From Halobacillus_A sp043497005 (GTDB taxonomy: Bacteria; Bacillota; Bacilli; Bacillales; Halobacillaceae), in NCBI RefSeq assembly GCF_043497005.1, contig NZ_JBIEKE010000001.1, positions 744,001 through 808,000 on the forward strand: a stretch of 64,000 bases of DNA, read 5' to 3'. Shown here piece after piece: positions 16,862 through 26,450 of this stretch. Under the pieces are notes generated by a model, which worked only from the letters and a program-made list of their open reading frames with translations, was not told the DNA's origin and ran no database searches. A program made the translations under genes and the position numbers. How positions within the stretch are numbered: the first letter of the stretch is position 1; each line of letters begins with the position of its first letter.

Positions 16862-16883
16862 TTGAATAGATAAAGAAATATTT

Positions 16884-16917
16884 ATTAGTGTCTCCTCGAT
16901 GGGGAGGAGACACTAAT
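16884..16917 (+). terminator. Strong hairpin after ugd
   Basis: ATTAGTGTCTCCTC pairs with GAGGAGACACTAAT around a six-base loop. There is no T-run, so it may be an mRNA 3' stabiliser or a weak terminator. It separates the precursor genes from the downstream cluster. Confidence 0.6.
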
Positions 16918-17054
16918 ATGTGTTCATAAGAATCAAATTTAGTTGTTTAGTAATTTATTGGAAAGATACAATCTTCCAGTTGAGTACTAAGAAACTAAAT
17001 ATATGAAGCAATTTACATAACTGACTTAGTCGTTAAAGGAAGGAAGTAATTTTA

Positions 17055-18164
17055 ATGCAAGATAAGATCTTTTTATCATCTCCTCATATGAGTGATGAAG
17101 GCTTTGAAATGGAGTACGTGAAGCAAGCCTTTAATACAAATTGGATTGCACCTCTAGGAGAGAACGTTAATAAGTTTGAAGAAGAGCTAGCAGATAAGGT
17201 AGGAAGCAAGCATGCAGCAGCACTAAGTTCAGGCACTGCTGCTATACATTTAGCATTGAAAGCAATCGGTGTAGGTGATGGGGATATCGTGTTCTGCCCT
17301 ACTTTGACCTTTTCTGCGACAGCAAACCCAATTATTTATCAAAATGCAGTGCCTGTATTTATAGATAGTGAAGTATCGACATGGAATATGTCCCCGAAAG
17401 CGCTTGAAGAAGCTTTTAAAAAACACCCCAATGTTAAAGCTGTTATTATTGTACACCTCTACGGACTATCAGCAAACATGGATGAAATTATGAAGATTTG
17501 TCGTCTGTATAATGTAAAAGTAATTGAAGATGCGGCAGAATCATTAGGTAGCTACTATAAAGGTAAACAAACAGGAACTTTTGGCGATTATGGTGTTTAT
17601 TCATTTAATGGAAATAAAATAATTACTACTTCTGGCGGGGGAATGCTCGTTTCAAACGATGGAGAAAGAATTGAAAAGGCTCGCTTTTGGGCAACGCAAT
17701 CCAGAGACCAAGCTCGCCACTACGAACATAGTGAATTAGGTTATAACTACAGAATGAGTAATGTGTCCGCTGGAATAGGTAGAGGGCAATTAATAGTATT
17801 AGATCAGAGAGTTATTAAGAAAAATTATATCTATAATTACTATAAGCAGAAACTGAGGGACCTTGATGGGATCGCATTTATGCCTGAGAACTCATGGGAT
17901 GAACCAAACTATTGGCTAAGTAGCGTCACTCTTTATGGGCAAGTTAGACCAATTGATGTTATTGAAGCTCTGGAGAAGGAAAACATTGAAGCTAGACCAA
18001 TTTGGAAGCCAATGCATTTACAGCCTTACTTTAAAAACTATGATTTTGTGGGCAGTAATGTAGCAGAAGGTTTGTTTGAAAACGGTCTTTGTTTACCAAG
18101 TGATACGAAGATGACAGATAGTGATATAAATAAAGTCGTAGAGATTATTAAGGGATTGTGGTGA
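17055..18164 (+). CDS. epsN: DegT/DnrJ/EryC1-family sugar aminotransferase (EpsN/PglE-like)
   Basis: This is a PLP-dependent aminotransferase of 369 residues. The AALSSGTAAIHLALKA loop near residue 55, EDAAESLGSYY and the Schiff-base Lys in SFNGNKIITTSGGGM (near 190) are classic for the family. It probably places an amino group on C4 of the keto sugar made by the EpsC-like enzyme, as PglE does in bacillosamine synthesis. GGAAGG lies upstream of ATG 17055. Its stop TGA 18162-18164 is 5 bases before the start chosen for the next gene, so translation is likely coupled. Confidence 0.9.
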   Translation: MQDKIFLSSPHMSDEGFEMEYVKQAFNTNWIAPLGENVNKFEEELADKVGSKHAAALSSGTAAIHLALKAIGVGDGDIVFCPTLTFSATANPIIYQNAVPVFIDSEVSTWNMSPKALEEAFKKHPNVKAVIIVHLYGLSANMDEIMKICRLYNVKVIEDAAESLGSYYKGKQTGTFGDYGVYSFNGNKIITTSGGGMLVSNDGERIEKARFWATQSRDQARHYEHSELGYNYRMSNVSAGIGRGQLIVLDQRVIKKNYIYNYYKQKLRDLDGIAFMPENSWDEPNYWLSSVTLYGQVRPIDVIEALEKENIEARPIWKPMHLQPYFKNYDFVGSNVAEGLFENGLCLPSDTKMTDSDINKVVEIIKGLW

Positions 18165-18169
18165 GAGTG

Positions 18170-18793
18170 ATGGGGCATTTTGTAAATGGTATCTATAGAA
18201 GATATATAAAAAGATCTCTGGATTTTATATTATCATTAACATCATTAGTTGTCTTAAGTCCAGTTCTGTTAACTGTGGCAATAATGGTTAGAAAGAAACT
18301 CGGTCACCCTATCCTATTCAAACAAAAGAGACCAGGATTAAATGGGCAAATATTTATTATGTATAAGTTTAGGACAATGACTGATGAAAAAGATAAAAAT
18401 GATGACTTTCTTCCAGACGAGGTAAGACTGACGAAGTTCGGAAAATTTTTGAGAGCTAGTTCTTTAGATGAACTTCCAGGGCTCTTTAATATTCTTAACG
18501 GTGATATGTCCCTTGTAGGACCAAGACCCCTACTAGTTCAATATCTAAAACTCTATAATGAACATCAACAACGCCGTCATGAAGTTAGACCTGGATTAAC
18601 TGGGTTGGCACAAGTAAGTGGTAGGAATGGTATTAGTTGGGATGAAAAATTTAAGTTAGATGTAAAATATGTTGATAATGTAAGTTTTTTCAGTGATGTA
18701 AAGATCATATTTCTTACTTTTAAAAAGGTGATTAATAAAGAAGGCATAAACTCGGATACTGCTGCAACAATGGAGCCTTTTAAAGGGAATTAG
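18170..18793 (+). CDS. epsL: Initiating sugar-phosphate transferase (EpsL/PglC-like)
   Basis: This enzyme moves a sugar-1-phosphate onto the lipid carrier undecaprenyl phosphate and so starts repeat-unit assembly. The short PglC-like form (207 residues) has one N-terminal membrane segment (SLDFILSLTSLVVLSPVLLT) and the conserved core GLNGQIFIMYKFRTM. SSLDELPGLFNILNGDMSLV, GPRPLL and RPGLTGLAQVSGRN follow. ATG 18170 is preferred; GTG 18158 would overlap the aminotransferase and add four residues. With the EpsN- and EpsM-like neighbours it suggests initiation by a diacetylated bacillosamine-type sugar. Confidence 0.9.
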   Translation: MGHFVNGIYRRYIKRSLDFILSLTSLVVLSPVLLTVAIMVRKKLGHPILFKQKRPGLNGQIFIMYKFRTMTDEKDKNDDFLPDEVRLTKFGKFLRASSLDELPGLFNILNGDMSLVGPRPLLVQYLKLYNEHQQRRHEVRPGLTGLAQVSGRNGISWDEKFKLDVKYVDNVSFFSDVKIIFLTFKKVINKEGINSDTAATMEPFKGN

Positions 18794-18809
18794 GGAGAGG
18801 ATCTTTGAG

Positions 18810-19436
18810 ATGAAAAGTAACTTAGTAATTATTGGAGCCAGTGGTCACGGAAAAGTGGTTGCTGACATTGCTAAAGCAATGAATCGATGGGAAAGCATTT
18901 CTTTTTTAGATGATGACGAAAGTATCACATCAATACTGGGGATAAAGGTAGTGGGTAAAGCTACAGATTATTCCCAATATAAGGAAGGTTATGATGTTTT
19001 CGTAGCCATCGGCAATAATCAAATTAGAGAAATTCTCCTCGAAAAGTTAGAGGAAATAGGGACAAGCGTCCCAGTACTAGTTCATCCAAGTGCAATTATT
19101 GGATCTGAAGTAGAAATAGAATTTGGAACGGTAGTTATGCCTGGTACAATAATAAATTCAGGTGCAAAAATAGGAAAAGGTTGCATTATTAATACAGGGG
19201 CTTCTCTTGATCATGATAATACAATTGAGGATTTTGTACATATTTCCCCTGGAGTGAAATTAGCGGGCACAGTGCTAGTCAAAGAAAATACATGGCTGGG
19301 AATCGGGAGTATAGTAAGTAATAATGTAAGCATACAAAAGAATTGTAAGATAGGGGCAGGAGCGGTGGTCGTTAAAGATTTGACTGAATCTGGAACATAT
19401 GTCGGTACACCAGCAAGGAAGATAGATGGTGAATAG
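18810..19436 (+). CDS. epsM: Sugar O/N-acetyltransferase, NeuD/PglD/EpsM family
   Basis: Residues 1-85 form a Rossmann-like domain (LVIIGASGHGKVVADIA). The rest is a left-handed beta-helix built from hexapeptide repeats (VEIEFGTVVMPGTIINSGAK, INTGASLDHDN with the catalytic His-Asp, PGVKLAGTVLV). The 208 residues match PglD/EpsM, which acetylate the C4 amino group of the UDP-sugar made by the aminotransferase. GGGAGAGG precedes ATG 18810. Order dehydratase, aminotransferase, transferase, acetyltransferase matches a complete UDP-N,N'-diacetylbacillosamine route, although the dehydratase is 4 kb upstream. Confidence 0.9.
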   Translation: MKSNLVIIGASGHGKVVADIAKAMNRWESISFLDDDESITSILGIKVVGKATDYSQYKEGYDVFVAIGNNQIREILLEKLEEIGTSVPVLVHPSAIIGSEVEIEFGTVVMPGTIINSGAKIGKGCIINTGASLDHDNTIEDFVHISPGVKLAGTVLVKENTWLGIGSIVSNNVSIQKNCKIGAGAVVVKDLTESGTYVGTPARKIDGE

Positions 19437-19453
19437 CGTAAGGGAGTATACAG

Positions 19454-20620
19454 ATGGAATTATTCTATAAAGTTTTATTTTATCTAAGTGGGTTCATAAT
19501 AGTGTGGGCTATGGTCGGGTACCCCGTCTCATTAAAATTGATCGGTAGAATGTATAGTAATAGAAAGCTCGAGAAAACTTATTCTCATCAACCAACAGTA
19601 ACAGTTATGGTAGTCGCACATAATGAAGAAAAGATTATTTTAGAAAAACTTAATAACATCATTGAACTAAATTACCCTAAAGAGAAAATGGAATTCTTGA
19701 TAGCTTCTGATAATAGTACTGATAGAACCAATGAGATTGTAAGAAATTTTATTAAAGTTCATCAAGAGCGAAACATTCGACTTTATGAGGTGAAGGCTCG
19801 TAAAGGAAAGACAAATGCTCAAAATGAAGCGCAAAAGACAGTAACCACAGAATATTTAGCTATGACAGATGCTAATTCTATATTGGAAAAAGATTCAGTT
19901 AAAGAGCTTATGGCCTCCTTTACTTCTGAAGAAATTGCTTATGTTTCTGGAAGACTAGCTATTGTTAACCAGGAATCTAGTGACGTGAGTAAAGCAGAAA
20001 CCAGTTACTGGGATAGTGATATGGTAATCCGAGAGATTGAAGGAAGAATACAAAATATTACTGCAGGAAATGGGGCGTTATATGCATGCAGGACATCAGA
20101 ATATTATGATTTTGACCCTATCCAATCGCATGATAGTGCGATGCCTCCTTTTTATGCCCTCCAAGGGAAAAGAGCAATTGCTAACCATGAAGCAATTGCG
20201 TATGAAAAAGCTGCAGAAATAATAGATGATGAGTTTAGCAGAAAAGTAAGGATGAACAGAATTATTTTAAAACAAATATTACCTGATAAAAGAATATTCA
20301 ACATATTTAAGTATAAATGGTTTTCATATTTTTATTTTGGCCATCGAACATGTAGGTATTTATTGTGGATTTCGCATCTAATTGTATTAATTTCTAATTT
20401 ATTATTGGTAACAGATTCTGTTTTTTATATATTTACTTTAATTAGTCAACTCCTATTTTATCTTTTGGCACTCCTTAGAGTAGTTAGTAATTCTAATAAT
20501 AAAATTCTAACATTAATCTATTACTATTGTATTACAGTTATTGCTCAATGGGTAGGAGTGTATAACATTATGACTGGAAAAGCAAAGCCATTTTGGGAAA
20601 AGGCAGAGAGTACTAGATAA
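19454..20620 (+). CDS. Membrane glycosyltransferase family 2
   Basis: One N-terminal membrane helix (LFYKVLFYLSGFIIVWAMV) precedes a GT-A domain. PTVTVMVVAHNEE starts the nucleotide site, ASDNSTDRT follows, AMTDANSIL carries the metal-binding Asp, and RMNRI follows the acceptor region. Two or three membrane helices close the protein (residues about 300-380). At 388 residues it resembles processive or membrane-embedded GT2 enzymes that extend lipid-linked glycans. GGGAG precedes ATG 19454. Sugar specificity cannot be read. Confidence 0.82.
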   Translation: MELFYKVLFYLSGFIIVWAMVGYPVSLKLIGRMYSNRKLEKTYSHQPTVTVMVVAHNEEKIILEKLNNIIELNYPKEKMEFLIASDNSTDRTNEIVRNFIKVHQERNIRLYEVKARKGKTNAQNEAQKTVTTEYLAMTDANSILEKDSVKELMASFTSEEIAYVSGRLAIVNQESSDVSKAETSYWDSDMVIREIEGRIQNITAGNGALYACRTSEYYDFDPIQSHDSAMPPFYALQGKRAIANHEAIAYEKAAEIIDDEFSRKVRMNRIILKQILPDKRIFNIFKYKWFSYFYFGHRTCRYLLWISHLIVLISNLLLVTDSVFYIFTLISQLLFYLLALLRVVSNSNNKILTLIYYYCITVIAQWVGVYNIMTGKAKPFWEKAESTR

Positions 20621-20684
20621 TAATAAGATTATGGGTAATATAAGGAAATAAATTAATTTATTGGCTAAAGGGGAATACTTGGAG

Positions 20685-22046
20685 ATGAGTAAATTACTAA
20701 AGAGTATTTATTTAAATTCACCCTTCTTTATTAAAAAAGCAATGGCAAACATAGAAGGTTTTAGAAGAAATATATACAGAAGAGGAGGGAGCTACAAAAA
20801 ATATATTAAAAACGTTTGTATATCTAATACACTTGTTAGCAACAATTCTACAGATCAAATTAGTAAGATAAATAAACTTCTCGATTATGCTAAAAATAAT
20901 ATTCCTTATTATCAGAGAAGTACAAAAAGTTTCTATATCAACTCATACGACGAAATGGAAAAGATACCATTGACTAGTAAGTCAGAAATGAAGCAGGATA
21001 TTTATAATTTCATAAATAAGAAAAAATATAGATCTTTGTGGCATTCAAGTACTAGCGGCTCTACAGGCACACCTTTAAAGTTTTTCAGAGATAGAAAAAG
21101 TATGCAATTTGAATATGCAATATATGATACAGTGTATGATTCATTAGCTGGTAAGGAGAACTGTGTGAAAGCTAGAATATCTGGAGTTAATATATTAAAA
21201 TCAGAAAATCTTAAACCTCCCTTTTGGTATTTTATAAAAGTTTTTAATCAACTTCAATTTTCAGCGTATCATATTAATAAGAGCACATATAATTATTATC
21301 TAAATGCCCTTGTAGATTATAAAGTTGATTTAGGTACAGGGTATCCATCTGCGTGGCTATTTCTTTCTCAATACTTAATAGATAGTGAAAGCAGACCACC
21401 AAATATTCAAGGTATTGTTACTGATAGTGAGGGTCTTTCTGATATAGAGAAAGATACGATAGAAAAAGCTTTTAGTTGCCCACTTTACCAGACATATGGA
21501 TTAGGTGAGGTAGGAATGATTGGGATTCAATGTAAGAATAATCATTACCACATTTTAAATAATAGATGTTACGTAGAAGTTGTAAACGAAGATGGTTTTA
21601 AGGTTAAAAATGGTGAAAGCGGCGAGATCGTAGTAACAGATCTACATTCCTTTGATGCTCCGTTTATTAGGTACAGAACTGGAGATCTAGGGATTCTAGA
21701 AGAAAGTAAATGTGGATGTGGATGGAATACGCCATATTTTAAAAAAATTATTGGAAGAATTGATGATTATATTATTGCTTCAGAAGGAAGAAAAATTAGT
21801 AGATTAGGATTTATTGCGCGCCCAGCAAAAGGGGTGTTAGGAATGCAAATAATTCAAAATGATATTGGGTGTATAAATATTAATGTTCTGCCTACAAAAC
21901 ACTTTGACCCCAATTCAATGGAAGCAGTATTAAAATTAGCTAAAGATTATTTAGGAGAAATGGAAATTAATTGGAGCATTGTAGATGAACTTGAAAAAAA
22001 TAATGCTGGAAAAGTAAGGTATGTTATTAGAAATATCAATCAATAA
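20685..22046 (+). CDS. PaaK/CapK-like adenylate-forming enzyme
   Basis: This 453-residue protein belongs to the phenylacetate-CoA-ligase-like group found in capsule loci. The phosphate loop HSSTSGSTGTPLKF (near residue 120) and the YQTYGLGEVGMIGIQC adenylate-binding motif are present, as is RYRTGDLGIL. A Cys-rich bit (CGCGW) resembles the zinc knuckle in CapK-like proteins. It would activate a carboxylic acid as an acyl-adenylate, perhaps for acyl decoration of the glycan; the acid is unknown. ATG 20685 is chosen since AAAGGGG and GGAG lie inside the longer frame from TTG 20661. The gene is much AT-richer than those before 19 kb. Confidence 0.75.
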   Translation: MSKLLKSIYLNSPFFIKKAMANIEGFRRNIYRRGGSYKKYIKNVCISNTLVSNNSTDQISKINKLLDYAKNNIPYYQRSTKSFYINSYDEMEKIPLTSKSEMKQDIYNFINKKKYRSLWHSSTSGSTGTPLKFFRDRKSMQFEYAIYDTVYDSLAGKENCVKARISGVNILKSENLKPPFWYFIKVFNQLQFSAYHINKSTYNYYLNALVDYKVDLGTGYPSAWLFLSQYLIDSESRPPNIQGIVTDSEGLSDIEKDTIEKAFSCPLYQTYGLGEVGMIGIQCKNNHYHILNNRCYVEVVNEDGFKVKNGESGEIVVTDLHSFDAPFIRYRTGDLGILEESKCGCGWNTPYFKKIIGRIDDYIIASEGRKISRLGFIARPAKGVLGMQIIQNDIGCININVLPTKHFDPNSMEAVLKLAKDYLGEMEINWSIVDELEKNNAGKVRYVIRNINQ

Positions 22047-22067
22047 ATTATGGAGGAATAATTAAAA

Positions 22068-22856
22068 ATGAAATTAGAATTACTAGTTTCTACTATGCTT
22101 CAAAAAGACACATCTCTAGTAAATAAAATGAATATTTCAACAGATGCAATTATTATAAATCAAAGTAATTATTATGGTTATAATGAAATTCATAAAGAAA
22201 ATAATCGTATTAGGATGTTGTCTTTTAATGAACGCGGTGTTGGAAAAAGTAGGAATAGTGCAATCATGCGATCAGATGCTGATGTATGTGTCATGGCTGA
22301 TGATGATGCGGTTTATGAGGATGATTATGAAGAGAAGATACTTGATGAGTTTAAACAAAATCCTAAAGCTGACGTAATAATCTTTAGTGTGAAAATTATT
22401 GATAATAATGGGGAAAAGTTTAAGAAACTAAAGAGAAATAGGGTGAGATTTTTTAATTCCTTCAAATATGGAGCTGTGAGAATAGCTTTTAAAAGAGATG
22501 TAATATTAAAAAAAAATATCCATTTCTCTCTTTTATTTGGTGGCGGCACAAAATATGGTTCTGGTGAAGATAGCATTTTTATAACAGACTGTTTGAAAAA
22601 GGGATTGAAAATTTATACTAGCCCCCAAAAAATTGCCAATATTTATAACCATGAGTCTAGTTGGTTTAATGGTTATAATAAAAAGTTTTTTATTGATAAA
22701 GGTGCTTTATTCCGAGCTATATCTCCAAAGTTTGCAAAAATTTTAATTCTCCAATTTGTTATTAGAAGATATTTCTTATTCAAAAATGATATGAAGCTAT
22801 TAGAAGCATATAGGTATATGATTAAAGGGTTAAAAAATTACAAGGAAATCAATTAA
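22068..22856 (+). CDS. Glycosyltransferase, GT-A fold, family 2-like
   Basis: A 262-residue protein with a degenerate family 2 start (LELLVSTMLQKD) and a clear metal-binding cluster: VCVMADDDAVYEDDY near residues 75-90. GSGEDSIFITDCL (near 165) resembles the catalytic base region, and a His-containing YNHESSW follows. There is no membrane helix, so it is probably a peripheral membrane enzyme. TGGAGG before ATG 22068 is well placed. Donor and acceptor sugars are unknown. Confidence 0.72.
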   Translation: MKLELLVSTMLQKDTSLVNKMNISTDAIIINQSNYYGYNEIHKENNRIRMLSFNERGVGKSRNSAIMRSDADVCVMADDDAVYEDDYEEKILDEFKQNPKADVIIFSVKIIDNNGEKFKKLKRNRVRFFNSFKYGAVRIAFKRDVILKKNIHFSLLFGGGTKYGSGEDSIFITDCLKKGLKIYTSPQKIANIYNHESSWFNGYNKKFFIDKGALFRAISPKFAKILILQFVIRRYFLFKNDMKLLEAYRYMIKGLKNYKEIN

Positions 22857-23012
22857 TTATACTTCATTAAACATATAATATGAGAAATCTTTATACTAAT
22901 AAGTACTCCGCTTAAGTTAATAATAGGAGATGTGAATTCGTGCCAATGTAAGAATTAGTTAAAATACTGCTAATGATTTTATTTTGATTCTTAAAGAAAG
23001 TGGAGAGGATAT

Positions 23013-24044
23013 ATGTTTTATGTAATATTACTTTTAAGCATTTTAATTTTTGCGTTTATAAAAAGAAATATAAAAGAAAAAAAAATAATAGATTTTACAA
23101 TCTTTGTTACTTTGTCTGTCATTTATGGCATCCGGTACGATGTTGGTATAGATTATCTACAATACGAGTTGTATTACAATACCTCATCTGGAGTCCTTGG
23201 AGATAGAGAGTTCCTTTATGATCAACTTATTAACTTATTTAATTATTTGCATATTCCTTTTTGGGGATTTTCTCTATTTATTGGTAGTATAATTTTTTAC
23301 CTTCTTTATTTAATAGCAAAAAACCTAGAAATACCTTATGAAAATGTAATTATACTTTTTATTATAACTGGCCTTCTTTTTGTTTCCTTTAACTTAGTAA
23401 GACAAACAATTGCTGGATTAATTTTATTGTTTTCATTTAGATACATAACTAGAACGGACTTCAAAAAATATGTGGGAACTGTGGTTATAGCTGGATTATT
23501 TCATACAACAGCCTTTATATTTATACCTTTTTACTTTATAAAAAACTTGAGATTAAATATATGGCTCGGATTTATACTATTCTTTTTAGGTATTATTTTG
23601 TACTTTTCAAATATATCATCCACTCTTATTAGAATTATAACTCCTGAAAAATACGCAGGATATTTGGATTCAGATTATAATTTTACTATTGATGCGGGTT
23701 TAGGTGTGTTATTTTTCGTCTTTTTAGCAATCATCGGGTGGGCATGTGCCCCAAATAATCGCCATAAAATTTATCCTTTCTTATTAACTTATGTACTTGG
23801 GTATAGTATTTTTTTATTTACCTTGAATAGCTTTATTGTTAACAGACTAACGTTATATAGTCAGTTGGCTCTTATAGCAGTTATCCCTTTTTTATTTACC
23901 AAAAAACGAGGCTTGCAAAACTTGATGTTTTATATTAATCTTGCTATTATTTTTTTCTTCATTTTAAAGTTTCTAGCTTCAATTTGGGGGATTTATCAGG
24001 GTGATACTCAAAACTTAAAGTATAAAACTGTATTTAGTATGTAA
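23013..24044 (+). CDS. EpsG-like polysaccharide polymerase
   Basis: A 343-residue integral membrane protein with about ten hydrophobic helices. The early IRYDVGIDYLQY is the hallmark of EpsG family proteins, and the NLVRQTIAGLI region is also typical. It is the likely Wzy-type polymerase joining flipped repeat units at the outer face of the membrane. GGAGAGG precedes ATG 23013. It is very AT-rich, which fits the foreign look of the section from 20.6 to 29.4 kb. A flippase gene follows two genes later, as expected for a Wzx/Wzy system. Confidence 0.8.
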   Translation: MFYVILLLSILIFAFIKRNIKEKKIIDFTIFVTLSVIYGIRYDVGIDYLQYELYYNTSSGVLGDREFLYDQLINLFNYLHIPFWGFSLFIGSIIFYLLYLIAKNLEIPYENVIILFIITGLLFVSFNLVRQTIAGLILLFSFRYITRTDFKKYVGTVVIAGLFHTTAFIFIPFYFIKNLRLNIWLGFILFFLGIILYFSNISSTLIRIITPEKYAGYLDSDYNFTIDAGLGVLFFVFLAIIGWACAPNNRHKIYPFLLTYVLGYSIFLFTLNSFIVNRLTLYSQLALIAVIPFLFTKKRGLQNLMFYINLAIIFFFILKFLASIWGIYQGDTQNLKYKTVFSM

Positions 24045-24073
24045 CTAATTTAAATTTTTAAAGAGGTGATATA

Positions 24074-24997
24074 ATGCAAAAAGAAAGTAAAGTCAGTACT
24101 ATTATCCCCACATACAAAAGAGCGGACATGATAGCAAGGGCAGTTGACTCTATACTTAACCAAACTTATAAAAATGTTGAAGTAATTGTAGTAGATGATA
24201 ACAATCCAGATACGGATTACAGAAGAACTACGGAGGCCAAGATGAAAGATTACGAGGGTGATTCCCGAGTTAAATATATTAAGCATAATAAAAATAGAAA
24301 TGGTAGTGTTGCAAGAAATACTGGGATTAGGCACGCTACCGGTAAGTATTTATGCTTCTTGGATGATGATGATTACTTCTTTCCTTTAAAGATAGAAAAG
24401 CAAGTAAAATACTTAAAAAGTAATCCAGAATATAAAGCTGTTTATTGTGGATGGAAGGTAGGAAACAGAACTATTCACCCATATAGATCAGGCGATCTTA
24501 CTTACGAGCAGTTTATCGGTAATAATATAATTGATACAAATATGATTATGATAGAAAAAAATATAGTAGAGGTATTTGGAGGCTGGGATGAAAGGTTAAA
24601 ACGGAATCAAGATGTAGCGTTTATTCTTAGGTATTTTAACCTTGGCGAAAAGATAGGACTAGTAAAAGAAGCATTAGTTTTTATCGACTTAGCCGATCGA
24701 TCAAATGTGGCTAACTCTATTGAAAATGAAAAGAATTTTGATGTTTTTTTTAAGTACTATTATAATCAATTGATGGATTGTGATAGGAAATATAAAAATG
24801 CAAAGAAAGAAATATATTCCAGTCGTTATAGAGGTGTATTGTTTAATTATTTAAAAAATAAAAATACAGTTGGTGCTATAAAACTATATATAAAAATGAT
24901 GAAAATAGCTCCGATTGTATTTAATAAGTTTTTACTTAATGGACTTTTAAAAAAGTTACAAGGAAAACCTTTATATTCTTATGAAAGTAACTATTAA
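24074..24997 (+). CDS. Glycosyltransferase family 2
   Basis: A 307-residue GT-A enzyme. VSTIIPTYKRADMIARAV, QTYKNVEVIVVDDNNPD, NGSVARNTGIRHA and CFLDDDDYFFP (metal-binding DDDD, near residue 95) form the standard family 2 layout; WDERLKRNQDVAFILR holds the probable base. A tail of about 90 residues is Lys- and Tyr-rich. AGAGGTG precedes ATG 24074. The enzyme probably adds one sugar of the repeat unit at the cytosolic face. The following 156 bases to the flippase gene hold nothing I recognise. Confidence 0.88.
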   Translation: MQKESKVSTIIPTYKRADMIARAVDSILNQTYKNVEVIVVDDNNPDTDYRRTTEAKMKDYEGDSRVKYIKHNKNRNGSVARNTGIRHATGKYLCFLDDDDYFFPLKIEKQVKYLKSNPEYKAVYCGWKVGNRTIHPYRSGDLTYEQFIGNNIIDTNMIMIEKNIVEVFGGWDERLKRNQDVAFILRYFNLGEKIGLVKEALVFIDLADRSNVANSIENEKNFDVFFKYYYNQLMDCDRKYKNAKKEIYSSRYRGVLFNYLKNKNTVGAIKLYIKMMKIAPIVFNKFLLNGLLKKLQGKPLYSYESNY

Positions 24998-25153
24998 TTT
25001 ATTAAATTCCTTATTTAATTGTTTGTATAATATAGGCTTTAGAGGGAGGAGCGAATGTGTTACTTCTCAAGTCCCCAATATATTTAATACCTTAATTATT
25101 ATAAAAAATAATTAAGTGAAAATATAAGTAGCAAGAAAATGAGGTAGGGGGAT

Positions 25154-26434
25154 ATGATGCAAAAATTCAAAAAAATTATTAATAAACCATTTGTACGAAA
25201 TGTTATTATTATGGCTACAGGAACAGCTGCTGCTCAACTCGTAAATATTTTGTTGCAGCCCTTCATTACTCGTTTATATGGACCAGAAGCCTATGGGTTA
25301 ATGGGGACATTCTTGGCTATCGTTGCTATTATTGCTCCTATAGTGGCATTAACATATCCAATTGCCATTGTTCTCCCTAAAAGTGATAAGGATGCAAAAG
25401 GATTAATACTACTTTCTTTGTATATTACTATAGGTGTTGCATTGAGTGTAGGTATTATTTTGTTTTTTCTAAATGATCAGATTGTTAAAATGTTTCAAAT
25501 AGAAATTATATCAAATTATTTGTATCTTATTCCCATAGTAATAATATTTGCTGGTTTTTTACAGGTTACCGAACAATGGTTTATACGCACAAAGCAATTT
25601 GGCGTTAATGCAAAAGCCACTTTTTTTCAAGCGATTATATTAAATGGAAGTAAAGTAGGTATTGGTTTTTTTCATCCAATCGCTCCTGTTCTTATAATTC
25701 TTTCAGCTATGACAAACGGAATGAAAGCATTGTTAATGGTTTTTTTTGCCCGAAAGTCTAGTTATAAGAGTACTACTCAAGAAACTAGTACTTCACATAC
25801 TATTAAAGAACTTACTAAAAGATACAAAGATTTTCCAATATTTAGAGCACCACAAGTTTTTATGAATTCCATTTCACAAAATCTTCCTATCCTCTTGTTA
25901 ACAAGTTTTTTTGGACCTGCTTCCGCAGGATTTTATACTCTTGGTAGGACTGTATTAGGTATACCCTCTCAACTTATTGGTAAATCTGTAGGAGATGTTT
26001 TTTATCCACGTATATCTGAAGCATCCCATAACGGTGAAAATCTTACATATTTGATAAAAAAAGCGACTTTTGCTTTAGCAGTAGTAGGATTTTTACCTTA
26101 TGTAATTGTATTTATATTTGGTCCATGGCTGTTTAGTTTCGTATTTGGTGCAGATTGGGTCACAGCAGGTGAATATGCTAGGTGGATAGCACTATGGATG
26201 TTTTTCTTGTTTATTAATCAGCCAAGTGTAAAAGCATTACCTGTAATGGCAGCTCAAGCTTTTCATCTGAGATTTACTATTGTCACTCTGGTAACACGAA
26301 CAGGTTTGTTAGCTATTGGATATTTTATATTTTCAAGTGACACAATTGCCGTTGCGTTATTTGGAGTATCTGGTGCTGTACTTAATATTTTTTTAATTAT
26401 AATTACCTTGCGAATAAGTCAGAGCTACAACTAA
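25154..26434 (+). CDS. Wzx-type oligosaccharide flippase
   Basis: A 426-residue membrane protein with about twelve helices and the polysaccharide-transport start NVIIMATGTAAAQLVNILLQ, PFITRLYGPEAYGLMGTFLA. SKSVGDVFYPRISEA-like text (GKSVGDVFYPRISEA) near residue 280 is typical of the MOP-superfamily flippases. It would move lipid-linked repeat units across the membrane to the polymerase encoded at 23013. GTAGGGGG precedes ATG 25154; ATG 25157 is equally possible. Eight bases separate its stop from the ATG 26442 that heads the next frame. Confidence 0.88.
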   Translation: MMQKFKKIINKPFVRNVIIMATGTAAAQLVNILLQPFITRLYGPEAYGLMGTFLAIVAIIAPIVALTYPIAIVLPKSDKDAKGLILLSLYITIGVALSVGIILFFLNDQIVKMFQIEIISNYLYLIPIVIIFAGFLQVTEQWFIRTKQFGVNAKATFFQAIILNGSKVGIGFFHPIAPVLIILSAMTNGMKALLMVFFARKSSYKSTTQETSTSHTIKELTKRYKDFPIFRAPQVFMNSISQNLPILLLTSFFGPASAGFYTLGRTVLGIPSQLIGKSVGDVFYPRISEASHNGENLTYLIKKATFALAVVGFLPYVIVFIFGPWLFSFVFGADWVTAGEYARWIALWMFFLFINQPSVKALPVMAAQAFHLRFTIVTLVTRTGLLAIGYFIFSSDTIAVALFGVSGAVLNIFLIIITLRISQSYN

Positions 26435-26450
26435 TGGAGGAATGACCAAG